NCBI GenBank assembly: GCA_001579985.1
Contig: LRSR01008826.1
Location: 1 to 26,711, forward strand
DNA length: 26,711 nucleotides
Reading direction: 5' to 3'
Origin: Hypsibius dujardini
Lineage: Eukaryota; Tardigrada; Eutardigrada; Parachela; Hypsibiidae
Part shown: in pieces, positions 1 through 9,991 of the stretch
Position numbering within the stretch: position 1 is the stretch's first letter
Layout: each line of letters starts with the position of its first letter
Made by a program: the position numbers and the translations under genes
The notes under the pieces: generated by a model
Told to the model about the DNA's origin: nothing
Databases searched by the model: none
The model's input: only the letters and a program-made list of their open reading frames with translations

Positions 1-241
1 CGTTCCTAAGCCTCACGGTTCGAATTTGAGTCCAAAAAAAGGAAGAGAAGAATCTCAATGGAGAAGTGTGCAAGTAGTCCGGTAGAGGCGCCACTTCGGT
101 TCCATCTCCCTGGGTTGACTTTGCAAAAACGACTTATGCGCGACCTGTTGGCTTGCCGGCCTGGTTAAGTTACGATTTCTAAAAGCGGCCTGGTTAACAG
201 CCTTTACCTCGTACTTGACCACGTGATGTCTTCTCGTTACA

Positions 242-576
242 GGAAACAACTGGTTGCGGGCAAGAAGCGACAGAAACGCGCGTCCTCAACCAGCAGCAGT
301 TCCTCCAGCTCCGATGATGACTCGTCCAGTTCCTCCTCCTCCTCCGATTCGGACGCACAACCTAAGCGGAAGAAAAAGAAGAAAGTGAAGAAAGCGTCCA
401 CTTCATCGTCTTCATCGTCCTCGAGCTCTTCATCCTCCTCCTCCTCCTCATCCTCTTCCTCATCTAGTTCCTCCGATGAGGCCGAGGCTGCTGCGGAAGA
501 AGACCTGGAATCGCTAGGCGGAAAGCGAAATCTGCTGAAAGCGAAGAAGAAGCGCGACAAGAAATCAACGCATTGA
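242..576 (+). CDS. Last exon of a basic, poly-serine nuclear-type protein (possibly FAM133-like)
   Basis: The open frame ends at TGA 574-576. A good 3' splice site (pyrimidine-rich, ending TTACAG at 236-241) suggests this is a terminal exon rather than a gene starting at ATG 223; the frame is the same either way. The product is a basic segment (KKRQKR), serine/aspartate runs, a second basic block (KRKKKKKVKK), a run of about 25 serines, an acidic stretch (DEAEAAAEEDLES) and a basic end (KAKKKRDKKSTH). Alternating KKRQ/KKK and poly-Ser/Asp blocks are typical of FAM133, SREK1IP1 and other splicing-associated proteins, and the order resembles the FAM133 C-terminal half. Low complexity makes the family call weak. 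The upstream exons would lie left of the window. Overlapping AATAAA signals at 998-1003 and 1003-1008 fit its 3' end, which would put a foldback element in the 3' UTR. Confidence 0.5.
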
Positions 577-593
577 GAGTCAGCAACGACTAC

Positions 594-712
594 ACACGTG
601 GCAAAAACCTTGCGCTGACCGAATTAAGCACTTTTACTCGACGGCTGTGTTCAACAGCCATGCAACGAGTGTAATGGCTTAACTCAGTTAACGAGAAATT
701 TTTGTCATGTGT
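594..712 (+). mobile_element. Foldback MITE-like element, copy A
   Basis: About 119 bp with terminal inverted repeats: ACACGTGGCAAAAA at the left and the near-complement TTTTTGTCATGTGT at the right. The inverted repeat continues inward through TTGCGCTGACCGAATTAAGC and its counterpart. The centre has a small palindrome (GGCTGTG..CAACAGCC). The same sequence recurs at 4533-4648, 4661-4770 and 11041-11160. There is no coding capacity, so it would be non-autonomous. I see no clear target-site duplication. Confidence 0.75.
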
Positions 713-1070
713 TTATGTCGATTTTTGTTCTGCTCTGCTGTGCTCGTTTTCAGCGTTCTGCCGCTCTTGCAGTCAAATTGCAGATCACCATTCCGGCCTG
801 CTGAATCCTTCCGGATCGGACTGTTTTTTAGCAGTTTTATTGCTTTGATTTGCAAGCTCTCGAACTGGGGCCGCCTTGTTGTAGCAAAAGTTGCCGTCGT
901 TCTGCTCCGCACACTGTCTCATCAGGGTAGGAAAAAATGGGAATACAAAAGTGCATGATTGCACCGATCTGATCGGATTAGTTCGACAACTGGTAAAAAT
1001 AAAATAAATCAAGAAGCCGGAAAAATTCTAAGACATTTACAGCTTTCGGAGATACCTTCGGTTTGTACTT
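713..1070. other. Non-coding stretch, nothing recognised apart from poly(A) signals
   Basis: Short opposing reading frames occur here but none has recognisable protein character. Two overlapping AATAAA hexamers at 998-1008 on the plus strand could end the transcript of the gene whose last exon lies at 242-576. Confidence 0.5.
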
Positions 1071-1073
1071 TTG

Positions 1074-1245
1074 TAGCCTACTGCCTTTTTTGTGTAGGCG
1101 AAATTGAGCCTACCACCTTTTGTGTGTAGGCGAAATTAAGCCTACCGCCATTTGTGTGTAGGCGAAATTGAGCCTACCGCCTTTTGTGTGTAGGCGAAAT
1201 TGAGCCTACCGCCTTTTGTGTGTAGGCGAAATTGAGCCTACTGCT
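1074..1245. repeat. 32-bp minisatellite, each unit a perfect hairpin
   Basis: Five units with a 32-bp period at 1094, 1126, 1158, 1190 and 1222, each built around GTAGGC-N8-GCCTAC. The 6-bp arms are perfect in every unit and the loop varies by one base (GAAATTGA or GAAATTAA). A degenerate half-unit (GTAGCCTAC) precedes the array at 1074-1082. It lies between the 3' end of SARAF (minus strand) and the plus-strand gene to the left. Confidence 0.9.
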
Positions 1246-1421
1246 AAAAGGCTCTACACGTCATCACGACCGGAAAAGGTTTCTCCGTCAGCTGATTTAT
1301 CAATAATGATTATCTCTAACCTAACGAAACATGATTGGGTGAAAAAGGCACAGGCAAAAATTAGCCAACATGCGGGTAAATAGCAAGACTAGAGGGGAAG
1401 TGAGAGATGTACAAGAAAAAT

Positions 1422-3341
1422 CTAACGGCGTCGTGTTCCGCCGAAGCCTGAGGCTTCCCGAGTGCCACTTGACGACGACCCGCTAGAATAACTGCTCGAA
1501 CCGCCTCCCCCGTACGAGGGATTGTACGCTGGTCCACGCGAGTAATCCGTTCCGGCACCACCGCCGCCGCCGAACATATTTCCGAACATGCTTCCACCTC
1601 CGTTGCCATAACCGGTATTGCGTCGTCCCATGAGATAGCCCAAACCCGCTCCCGCTCCTATTCCACTCCAAAAGCCCGGACCGCGTCCGCCGGCCGCCGG
1701 TGGAGCTTGCTGTTGAGCACCGCCGGCGCAATGGTCTGAACTGCCTGGGAAGGAGGCGTGGTCGGAGTAACCGGGATACGGCGGGGGAGGTCCACTGCGC
1801 CCAGTTCCACGGGCATTCGGGCCGCTGTGAGGGTCGTCGCTGTTGGTGGGGGAAAACTGATTTTGACGGATGCAAGACTTGTAGAGGTAGTACACGAAGA
1901 AGCCGACCGCGGCCAAGAAGATCCAGTTGATGTACCACGGGTTCTTCGCAGTGTCCTTCGTGCGATGGTACTGCGCGTTGCTGGAGTAGCTGCCGCTTCC
2001 GTGGGCTTTGCCTTCGTTCGTCAGTTCCAGGTAGTATTCCAGCTGTAGCAAGAAAAGGCAAGCACTCTTATTATGCACGAATAAATTGGCTTTTTGTTGA
2101 CTCATCATGTTGAATAGAGGGAAATGGTGTGGCCAATTGATTCAAACCATGGGTAGTGGACCGGTGGAAGACGCGGACTTACCCCGCAGCTTCCTTTGAG
2201 GATGGTCGGGTCATCGGGACTGTCGTAACCTTCGCACACCACTTCAATCTGACCGAAACTAAAGTCCTTGCTCATATCTGAAACGAAATGAAATATATAC
2301 ACATCGAAAGCATTTAAGTACTCAGTAATAAGAAGTGACATTGATTGGTCCTTACTGCCGGGGAATACAATTATTTATGTACTGCACTAGAGTAACGAAA
2401 GTCACTCAACGAGAAAGGTAGCTTACCACACTTGCATTCCCACTGGACGTCCATTCCGTCGGATCCGCGGTTGTAGCACTGCACGACATTCGGTGTGAAA
2501 GCGGTGCACCCGGCGCTCCCGCCCCTACAGGAAAGTTGCGGAATGGGACGATTGCGGCGACCGGTCGTCATTTTGTCTCGGTGGAGAGTCAACGTCTGGA
2601 TGTCCGACAACAGCACGCGATCTTTGTTCCCATGACCTGTAGAGATATATTGTGAGGTTACTGCATATAGATGTAGTTCTGTTGACAACTGAGATGGCCG
2701 CGACACTATGTAGTTATACCCATCAATCAATCAATCGACCATCGGTTTGCAATCAATCAATCAATCGACCATCGGTTTGCAATCAATCAATCAATCGACC
2801 ATCGGTTCGCAATCAATCAATCAATCAATCAACCATCGGTTCGCAATCAATCAATCAATCGACCATCAGTTCCCAATCAATCAATCGACTATCGGTTCGC
2901 AATCAATCAATCAATCGACCATCAGTTCGCGATCAATCAATCGCAACTGCCAACTGGTGATTAAACATTACAGTACCAAGGGCCCTGAAGAGAATATTCT
3001 CTAGAAACTACATCGTGCATTTTCTAAGTCCCAATGATAAGTCGAATTACTAAATAAAATTCTGGTAAATTTAACAGAAACATGATCGAACTCAAAGAAG
3101 AAGGGAAACACGACATAACCAGGCAACTTATCAATCAAGCGGACGATCGTTCAGCTTAATGCAAAGTAAACAATCGCTCAATCAATATACGGAAAACATT
3201 ATAAAACTGCACTGTTGCATTGTGCGATTCCTTTTACCGAATTCCTGGCCAATACTCACCCCAACTCTGGCAGCACACGGACGCGGAAAGCCAGGCCATC
3301 ATCAAAATCAGTGCCAGCAATATTAACGGTCCTCGATCCAT
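1422..3341 (-). CDS. SARAF: SARAF (TMEM66), store-operated calcium entry-associated regulatory factor
   Basis: Complete gene, four coding exons: 3260-3341, 2427-2636, 2183-2277, 1422-2042; all junctions GT-AG and frame-consistent, giving 335 aa (human about 339). Residues 1-24 are a signal peptide (LILLALILMMAWLSASVCC). The luminal domain carries family signatures: LTLHRDKMTTGRR, IPQLSCRGGSAGC, VQWECKC, VVCEGYDSPDD and LKGSCG, with the cysteines conserved. One membrane segment lies at about 165-183 (INWIFLAAVGFFVYYLY). The cytosolic tail has PPPPYPGY, GPGFWSGIGAGAGLGYLMG, a Gly/Ser-rich stretch and the diagnostic end ASGFGGTRRR. In vertebrates this ER protein binds STIM and promotes slow inactivation of store-operated calcium entry. 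The start is the Met directly before the signal peptide; an in-frame Met 35 codons upstream (3446) is less likely. Intron 1 (2637-3259) holds a CAAT-based minisatellite. No canonical poly(A) signal seen; GATAAA near 1294 is a weak candidate. Confidence 0.95.
2721..2944. repeat. CAAT-rich minisatellite in SARAF intron 1
   Basis: About seven units of roughly 26-34 bp. Each has two to five CAAT tetramers followed by CGACCATCGGTTCG or a one-to-two base variant. Unit length differs by multiples of four, so the tetramer slips inside a larger repeated unit. It is wholly intronic relative to the minus-strand SARAF gene; the plus-strand reading frames here are by-products of the repeat. Confidence 0.9.
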
Positions 3342-4326
3342 CCTTGCGAACAAAGCCGGATAATAATTTCTGGAACGTAAACCTCCTGATGAAATCCCAG
3401 AAATAAAATTCCTTTCACTTTTACTCCTCCACCAGAACTGATTCAATCGAGAAATCTACTTAGAATTATGCGTCGGGTCATATCTCGCTCAGAACATGAT
3501 GACTAATTTTCCGGTGGGGTTAATTTCAAACGAATCAGACCCTTCCGCGCGCTGGACCCCTGAACCCCTGGGGGCGGGGATATGCCCCTCCACTCGCTGG
3601 ACCCCTGAACCTCTGGGGGCGGGGATATGCCCCTCCACTCGCTGGACCCCTGACACCCTGGGGGCGGGGATATGCCCCTCCACTCGCTGGACCCCTAAAC
3701 CCCTGGGGGCGGGGATACGCCCCTCCACTCGCTGGACCCTTGGACCTCTGGAGGCGGGGATACGCCCCTCCACGCGCTGGACCCCTGAACCCCTGGGGGC
3801 GGGGATATGGGCGCTGGCATTTATTCAAGTCACGTGTGAGCGATGCTGCTGCATGCAAGAAGAAACCGCGAAGTGACGCAAGGCAGAAGGTGTTTTTTTA
3901 TTTCCGGTTTTTTTTTTGGAACAAATGAATTCAGCTCATTCATTCTTTATTTCGCTTCACCAGCCCAGTCACCCTTAATTTCTGTGATTTCCAAGACTAC
4001 GAGTTATCAGCTTTAGTTTTAGTCTCGACTTTTATCCGCGCATCATCATCGCAAATGCAAGGAGAAGACGAACAGCTGTGCTAAATCTCTCTCCGTTGAA
4101 AGTTAAAAATTCCCCTTGGACCGCTTACTTCATTCCCCATTTGCTTTTTTCCCCCGGCTTATGTGTTCGACGCGGCCTTCCGCTTTATGGCCGTGCAATA
4201 ATCTGTTAACTGCAGTATTTTCGCCGCGTCTCATAACGAGCCGAAGGAATTTAACAACAACAACAAAGTCGATGGAAGTTCGGATGAACTCTTGATGAAT
4301 CAATCAATCAAGCGCGGTCGTCAAGC
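3342..4326. promoter_or_regulatory. Shared upstream region of divergent SARAF and furin genes
   Basis: The SARAF start (3341, minus) and the furin start (4327, plus) face away from each other across about 985 bp. The interval holds a GC-box minisatellite (3549-3809) and, next to furin, a leader with upstream ATGs (from 4272). I see no convincing TATA box. Both promoters are presumed to lie here, but no start site can be fixed from sequence. Confidence 0.55.
3549..3809. repeat. 45-bp minisatellite with repeated GC boxes
   Basis: Six units at exactly 45-bp spacing (3549, 3594, 3639, 3684, 3729, 3774). Each contains GCTGGACCC and then a GC-box core, GGGGGCGGGG in five units and GGAGGCGGGG in one. 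Because 45 is divisible by three and the unit lacks stops in several frames, reading frames of about 100 codons run through it on both strands; these are artefacts. The array is about 0.2 kb upstream of the SARAF start and 0.5 kb upstream of furin. Confidence 0.9.
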
Positions 4327-4378
4327 ATGGACCTTCGCCTGGGATGGCTCTCGTTGTGTTTGTTCTTCATCCCGGTGA
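4272..4378 (+). promoter_or_regulatory. Upstream ORFs in the furin leader
   Basis: ATG 4272 opens a 7-codon uORF ending at TGA 4293-4295. A second ATG at 4295-4297 overlaps that stop (TGATG) and opens a 27-codon uORF that runs past the furin ATG in another frame to TGA 4376-4378. If the cap site is upstream, furin translation would need leaky scanning. The transcription start is not known. Confidence 0.5.
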
Positions 4379-6090
4379 GGGACGGGTCGAATTCCACGGA
4401 GCCAGTGTATTCCAATCAGATTGCTGTCCGAATTGAGGGCGGCGTGGAGCGGGCGAAGGAGATTGCTAAACGCCACGCATGCGAATTTGTCGGCCAGGTG
4501 TGTGTGCGTGTTTGTGTCGAAAAATTGCTACATACGTGGCAAAAATCTTGCGCTAACCGAATCAAGCCATTACACTCGCTGCATGGCTGTTGTACACAAC
4601 CATGGACTTGAAGTGCTTAACTCGATCAGCGCAAGGTTTTTGCCACGCCTGTACTCTTCCATTCTTGCGCTAACCGAGTTAAGCCATTACACTCGTTCGT
4701 TGTATGGCTGTTGTACACAGCCTCGAGCTAAAGTGCTTAATTCGGTCAGTTTAAGAATTTGTCACTTGTGCAGGTTCCGTTGGCAACTCGACTCTGTCGA
4801 CATTCGACTTGAATTGTTATTAATTATTAATCTGACGCGTTTAAAATTTAATGCGAATTTATGCGAAAGCTGATGGCGCATTTTACAGTGAGATGTTTCG
4901 CATTTTGAGCGAAACGCTTGGATGGTGGCCGGTAGTTGATTGATTGATCTGTTGAACTCATTACTGCGATTGATGAAACGAATTTCGGCATTTCGGCTCA
5001 TTCAATTTTTTTTTGCTGTATTATTTTCAGTTAATAATAAATATATTTGATATGATTTGTCGGGGAAAATTGTGAAGAGTACGAGATATAATGGAATTTA
5101 TGAGTCTTCGGGCATATTCCGTGAAACTTGATTTGATTTATTACTAAACTTTCGTTTTTATACTGGTGATATAAATTTTTACTTTGATTGTTTTAGAATT
5201 AAATTTCGGTTTTAGAATTCTTACATTTTCTGGAATTCCTGTATGGATTTCGTCTTACAGGAGAACAGATCTCTATCGAGCAAACCTTGTCCTCTTCACA
5301 TGTGTGCTATCGCTTGATTGATTGATTGAATGCTTGATTGAACGATTAATTGATTGATTGAATGATTAATTCATCAATTGATTCAATGATTGATTGAATG
5401 ATTGATTGATTGAATGATTGATTGATTGATTGATTGAACGATTGATGCGTGCGTTGCAACAGTCTAATTGGCAACTCGTGCCATGGGCGAAAGTGAAAGT
5501 GTCTGTTTCGCGGTCAGCGCGTGGCACGTGCCACTTTGCGTAATTGAAAATGCCAAACGCATTGCAATTACATATTTTGGCGTTGTAAACCATTAACCAT
5601 TACTTTTTCAGATTGGGAGTCTACAGGACCACTACCTCTTTGAGCATGCCACCATCTCGAAACGGTCCTTAGAGGAGTCAACACCTGCGCACGAGCGGTT
5701 GCGGGACGACCCTGAGGTACTAATGATAAGAGTAGTGCGTTGTAGACGCGCGCGCGAGAGACGATTTATTTGTTTGATTAGAGTGCTCGCGGCGCGAGTG
5801 TGACGACCTCGTGAGAGACCGCCGTGGAGGACCTAACCGTAAATGTATGTTTATACTTATTCATACCGTATGTACAGGTTAAATGGTTCGAGCAGCAAGT
5901 CATCAAGAAGAGGGTCAAACGGGACATGGAGATGGACGTACCCAGTCAGATGAATTTCGAAGGAGGTCTCCAACCGGCCGGACACAAATATGCCTTCGCT
6001 GATCCTTGGTATCCGCAGCAGTGGTACTTGGTGAGTTGGGTCTATCTGTTTAGCTATCTGTCTGTCTGTCTAGCTATCTGTCTGCCTGCC

Positions 6091-6130
<40 letters not shown>

Positions 6131-7113
6131 CGCCTGTCTGTCCGCCTGTCTGCCTGTCTGTCTGTCTGCCTGTCTGTCTGTCTGTCTTGTTATTTGTCTG
6201 CTTGTCTGTCTGTTGCCTCTCTGCCTGTTTGTCGATCTGAACCGTCTCATCTGCCTGTGCAATGCACTCTCGTCTATCGGTTGTGCCCCTCTGTCTGTGG
6301 TTCCGGTTCAGCGTGCACGTCGGCGTTTAATCTCACATTTAACCACTTTAATACCGGTATATAAAACGTTATTTGCTTTATTGTCCAGCATAAAGGTGGC
6401 CATGGTGGATTTGATATGAACGTGGAAAAGGCCTGGCGGAGAGGTTACTCAGGCAAAGGAATCTCTATCAGTATTCTCGACGACGGTGTCCAGCCGAACC
6501 ATCCCGACTTGGCATTCAATTACGTATGCTGCCACAGCAGACAGTGTAATTTGTTAACGGGGCATGCTGTTTAATGACGCTGTTGAAATCACAGGATCCC
6601 ATGGCTAGCCTGGATATTAACGGCAGAGATAACGACCCAACCCCGACCGATGATGGTAACAATAAACACGGCACGCGGTGCGCCGGTGAAGTCGCCGCAG
6701 TGGCCGGAAATGACTTCTGTGGAGTCGGTGTGGCGTTTAACGCGTCAATCGGGGGTAAGCCGTGTTCGGGGGGGGGGGGTGCTTTCCGCTTACGTCGTGT
6801 TACGTGACGGAATGTGTGTTGGAATGGAACACCGACTGACGTAACGGTTATCCGGTGGGTGTGTTTGCTAGGGGTTCGGATGCTGGATGGTGATGTGCAT
6901 GACAGTGTGGAAGCCACTGCGCTGAGTCTCAACCCGCAACACATCCACATTTACAGCGCCAGTTGGGGTCCTAATGATGACGGCATGACTGTGGACGGAC
7001 CGGGACCGTTGGCTAAAAAGGCATTTGAAGACGGAATAAGAAAGGTATGGTAGCTATCTTGTCTGTAAGAATTTCTGCGTGTCTGAATGTCTGTCAGTCA
7101 CTCATATTGTTTA

Positions 7114-7144
<31 letters not shown>

Positions 7145-7215
7145 CTCTGTCTCTCTGTTTGTCTGTCTGTTTGTCTGTCTGTTTGTCTGTCTCTCTGTCT
7201 CGCTGTCTCTCTGTT

Positions 7216-7246
<31 letters not shown>

Positions 7247-7937
7247 TTGTTTGTCTGTTTGTTTGTCAGTCGGTCGATCGGTTTGTCTGTATATCTGTCT
7301 GGATCTCTTGCTTGTTTGTCTGCTGGTTTTGACTTGGCCTTCAATCCGTGTTCGCTTGTCTGCTAGACAGACTCTGCCTTAACATTATTACCAGACGTGT
7401 CGATTCCCACCTGAAAGCTTGCTAAAAGTGCTGGCTGCTCTCGTCAGGGTCGCGGCGGGTTGGGATCCGTCTTCGTCTGGGCATCTGGTAACGGCGGTAA
7501 GAGTGCCGACAGCTGCAGCTGTGATGGCTACACCAACAGCATCTGGACCATCAGCGTCAGTAGTGCCGCCCAGGACGGCTCCAAGCCCTGGTACATGGAG
7601 GAGTGCCCGTCCACTCTGGCCACCACCTACAGTAGCGGCAGCTCCATGCAGCCGAGCATCGTCACCACGGACCTCTATATGAAGGGCAACGGGATGCGCG
7701 CCTGCACTAACAAGCACACCGGTACTTCCGCGTCTGCACCGTTAGCCGCAGGCATTATTGCGCTGGCACTGGAAGCCAATCCCAAGCTGACTTGGAGGGA
7801 TTTACAGTATTTAACCATCCTATCAGCGAGACCGGAACCGCTGGCGGAACCGACCTTCACGATGAATGGAGTAGGCCGCAAAGGTAAGTTTTTGTCTCCT
7901 AGTCAGAATGCCGGCGTGTCTGTCTGCCTGGTTTGTC

Positions 7938-7973
<36 letters not shown>

Positions 7974-8001
7974 CCCATCCGTCTGTTTATCTATCTATCT
8001 A

Positions 8002-8050
<49 letters not shown>

Positions 8051-9957
8051 TTGTCTGTCTATCCGTCGATCTTTCTGCCTGACTTTATGCATATCTCTCT
8101 TTCTTTCTGTTTATCTGCCTGGCTGTCTGCCTGCTTATTTGTCTGTTTGTGTGGCTGACTTTTGTCTTCGTTGTGTATCTGTATCTTTGCTGCAGTGACT
8201 TGCGTGTTTTGTTTGGAGGCGTCGCATGAGTTAACCTTGTCCCGAGATCTGCTTAGCGAACTGTGTAGTTGTCTGTGCTGATTAATCAGTTTGAAATTTT
8301 GTTGTCTTAGTGAGCAACCAGTTTGGATACGGCCTGATGGACGCTGACAGACTGGTTCAGTTAGCGGAGAAGTGGATTACAGTACCGGAGCAACACATTT
8401 GCCGCACGCAGCAGTTTGCTCAGCAAATGTAAGTTCAAAGCTTCATTTCAAGTTTCACGTTTGGCAATTTCACTTTCAAATTTATTTTTATTCGTGACTC
8501 GACCCCAAAAAGCAGACAAATAAGAGAGTAAGGCAGAGGGGGAAAAGAGAAAAAACGGGCGCTGGTAGTGGCACGAACTGAATATTTCACGTAAAAAAAA
8601 GACAAGTAACATTCAGGCAAGTCTTCGCGTAGAAGAGTTGGCTCTAATCTAGACAGTTAGAAAAGCTTCCGGTTCCAGAGGTAGGTGGTTCCATATGCGG
8701 TTTACAAGGTGGGCGTAAGATCGATGGGAGACGGCCAAGGGTGTTCCATTCTCTTTCAGAATCCGGCAGTGCAAGTGAACTGCTTTGGGGGGAGCGAGGA
8801 TTTGTCCGATCTGAAAAGCAGACAAGCTTAAAGATTTCACATGTCTTCAGACAGTTGACAGCACAGACACATCAAACGAAATGAGAGAGTGGTGTCACCG
8901 AATTTGGTCTTTGACGTGTCTGCCTCGACTCTTTTTGGCCGCCGCAAGTTGTATACATTGCTCAGGTCTTTGAGGGTAATCAATTCTTTCGTGTGTAGTC
9001 AGGGATGTTTGGTTGGTTCGGCTGGTTCGGTTGGTTCGGCTGGTTCGGTTGGTTCGGTTGGTTCGAAGAGTGTCTCAGTTGCAAGAGTGAATTGTTGTAG
9101 GAATATTGTCCGAGGACGCCTCATTGTGGAAATCAACACCGATGGATGCCAGTCATCCGGGTCCAGCGCCGTCCGCTACCTTGAACACGTCCAGGTGGTC
9201 CTCTCCATCAGTGCGGTCCATCGCGGCAGCCTGGTCATCCAACTCATCTCCCCAATGGGCACGGCCAGCACCATGCTCCCGGCCCGCCCCATGGACGCCA
9301 GCCGGCAGGGCTTCACGCGGTGGCCGTTCATGTCCGTCCAGTCGTGGGGCGAGAACCCCGCCGGCACTTGGCGCATCATCATCGAAGACCGCTCCACTAA
9401 TCCGCAGGACACCGTCGGCGCCAACAGCCACCTCTCCGAGTGGTCGATCGTCCTCTTCGGCGCCGCCGTCGACCCGCTGGTCGGTCAATTCAACCTCGGT
9501 GGTGGCGCCTCATCCGACCGCGGCGGGTCGTCCGTCTCTCCGTCCGTGCGTCCCACTCCGACGAACGGTCCCGTCAACTGCCATCTCACCTGTGCCACCT
9601 GCCACGGCGCGCGCTTCGACGACTGCGGCAGTTGCTTCCGCGGCTACTACTTTCACAACTCCCACTGCCTCCTGTCCTGTCCGCCGGGCTTCCTCCCGGT
9701 GAACGACACGATGACGTGTAGTATCTGCCCGCCAAAGTGCGCGCGCTGCACCGACCCCCTGCATTGTCTTTCATGCCAGTCGGGCTACCTGCTAGACGGC
9801 GACGGATGTGTCCCCGGCCACGGCTCAGTCAACGATGAATGCCTTCATGGTGGGTACTACTATAGTGGTGCCGCATCTGCACTAACCTTCCCTTTTGTCG
9901 CGATCTCCCCCGCCGTATGGCTCAGTATTGTTTTCTTCGTTGTTTACTAGTTACGCG

Positions 9958-9991
<34 letters not shown>

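Noticed and set aside
1-33. GGTTCGAAT near the left edge resembles a tRNA B-box.
   Set aside because: No acceptor stem, D-arm or anticodon arm is visible and the T-stem does not pair with a 7-base loop. At most a tRNA-derived SINE scrap cut by the window edge.
223-241. ATG 223 as the start of the serine-rich protein.
   Set aside because: A strong acceptor directly follows and the protein lacks a normal N-terminus, so a terminal exon is more likely; not excluded.
1074-1245. The regular hairpin array as a CRISPR array.
   Set aside because: The spacers are identical rather than unique, and the setting is an animal genome.
2652-3004. Asn/Gln/Ser-rich plus-strand frames over the CAAT array.
   Set aside because: Repeat artefacts within SARAF intron 1.
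3489-3876. Three long overlapping reading frames of about 95-126 codons on both strands.
   Set aside because: All result from a 45-bp, stop-free minisatellite; the repeated peptides are by-products.
6074-8198. Many long Cys/Val/Leu or Gln/Thr/Asp/Arg reading frames inside furin introns.
   Set aside because: They come from stop-free (TCTG)n/(CAGA)n tracts inside well-defined introns.
9106-9774. Long alternative frames on both strands of furin exon 9, some above 190 codons.
   Set aside because: This GC-rich exon has few stops in any frame; only the furin frame encodes the P domain and furin repeats.
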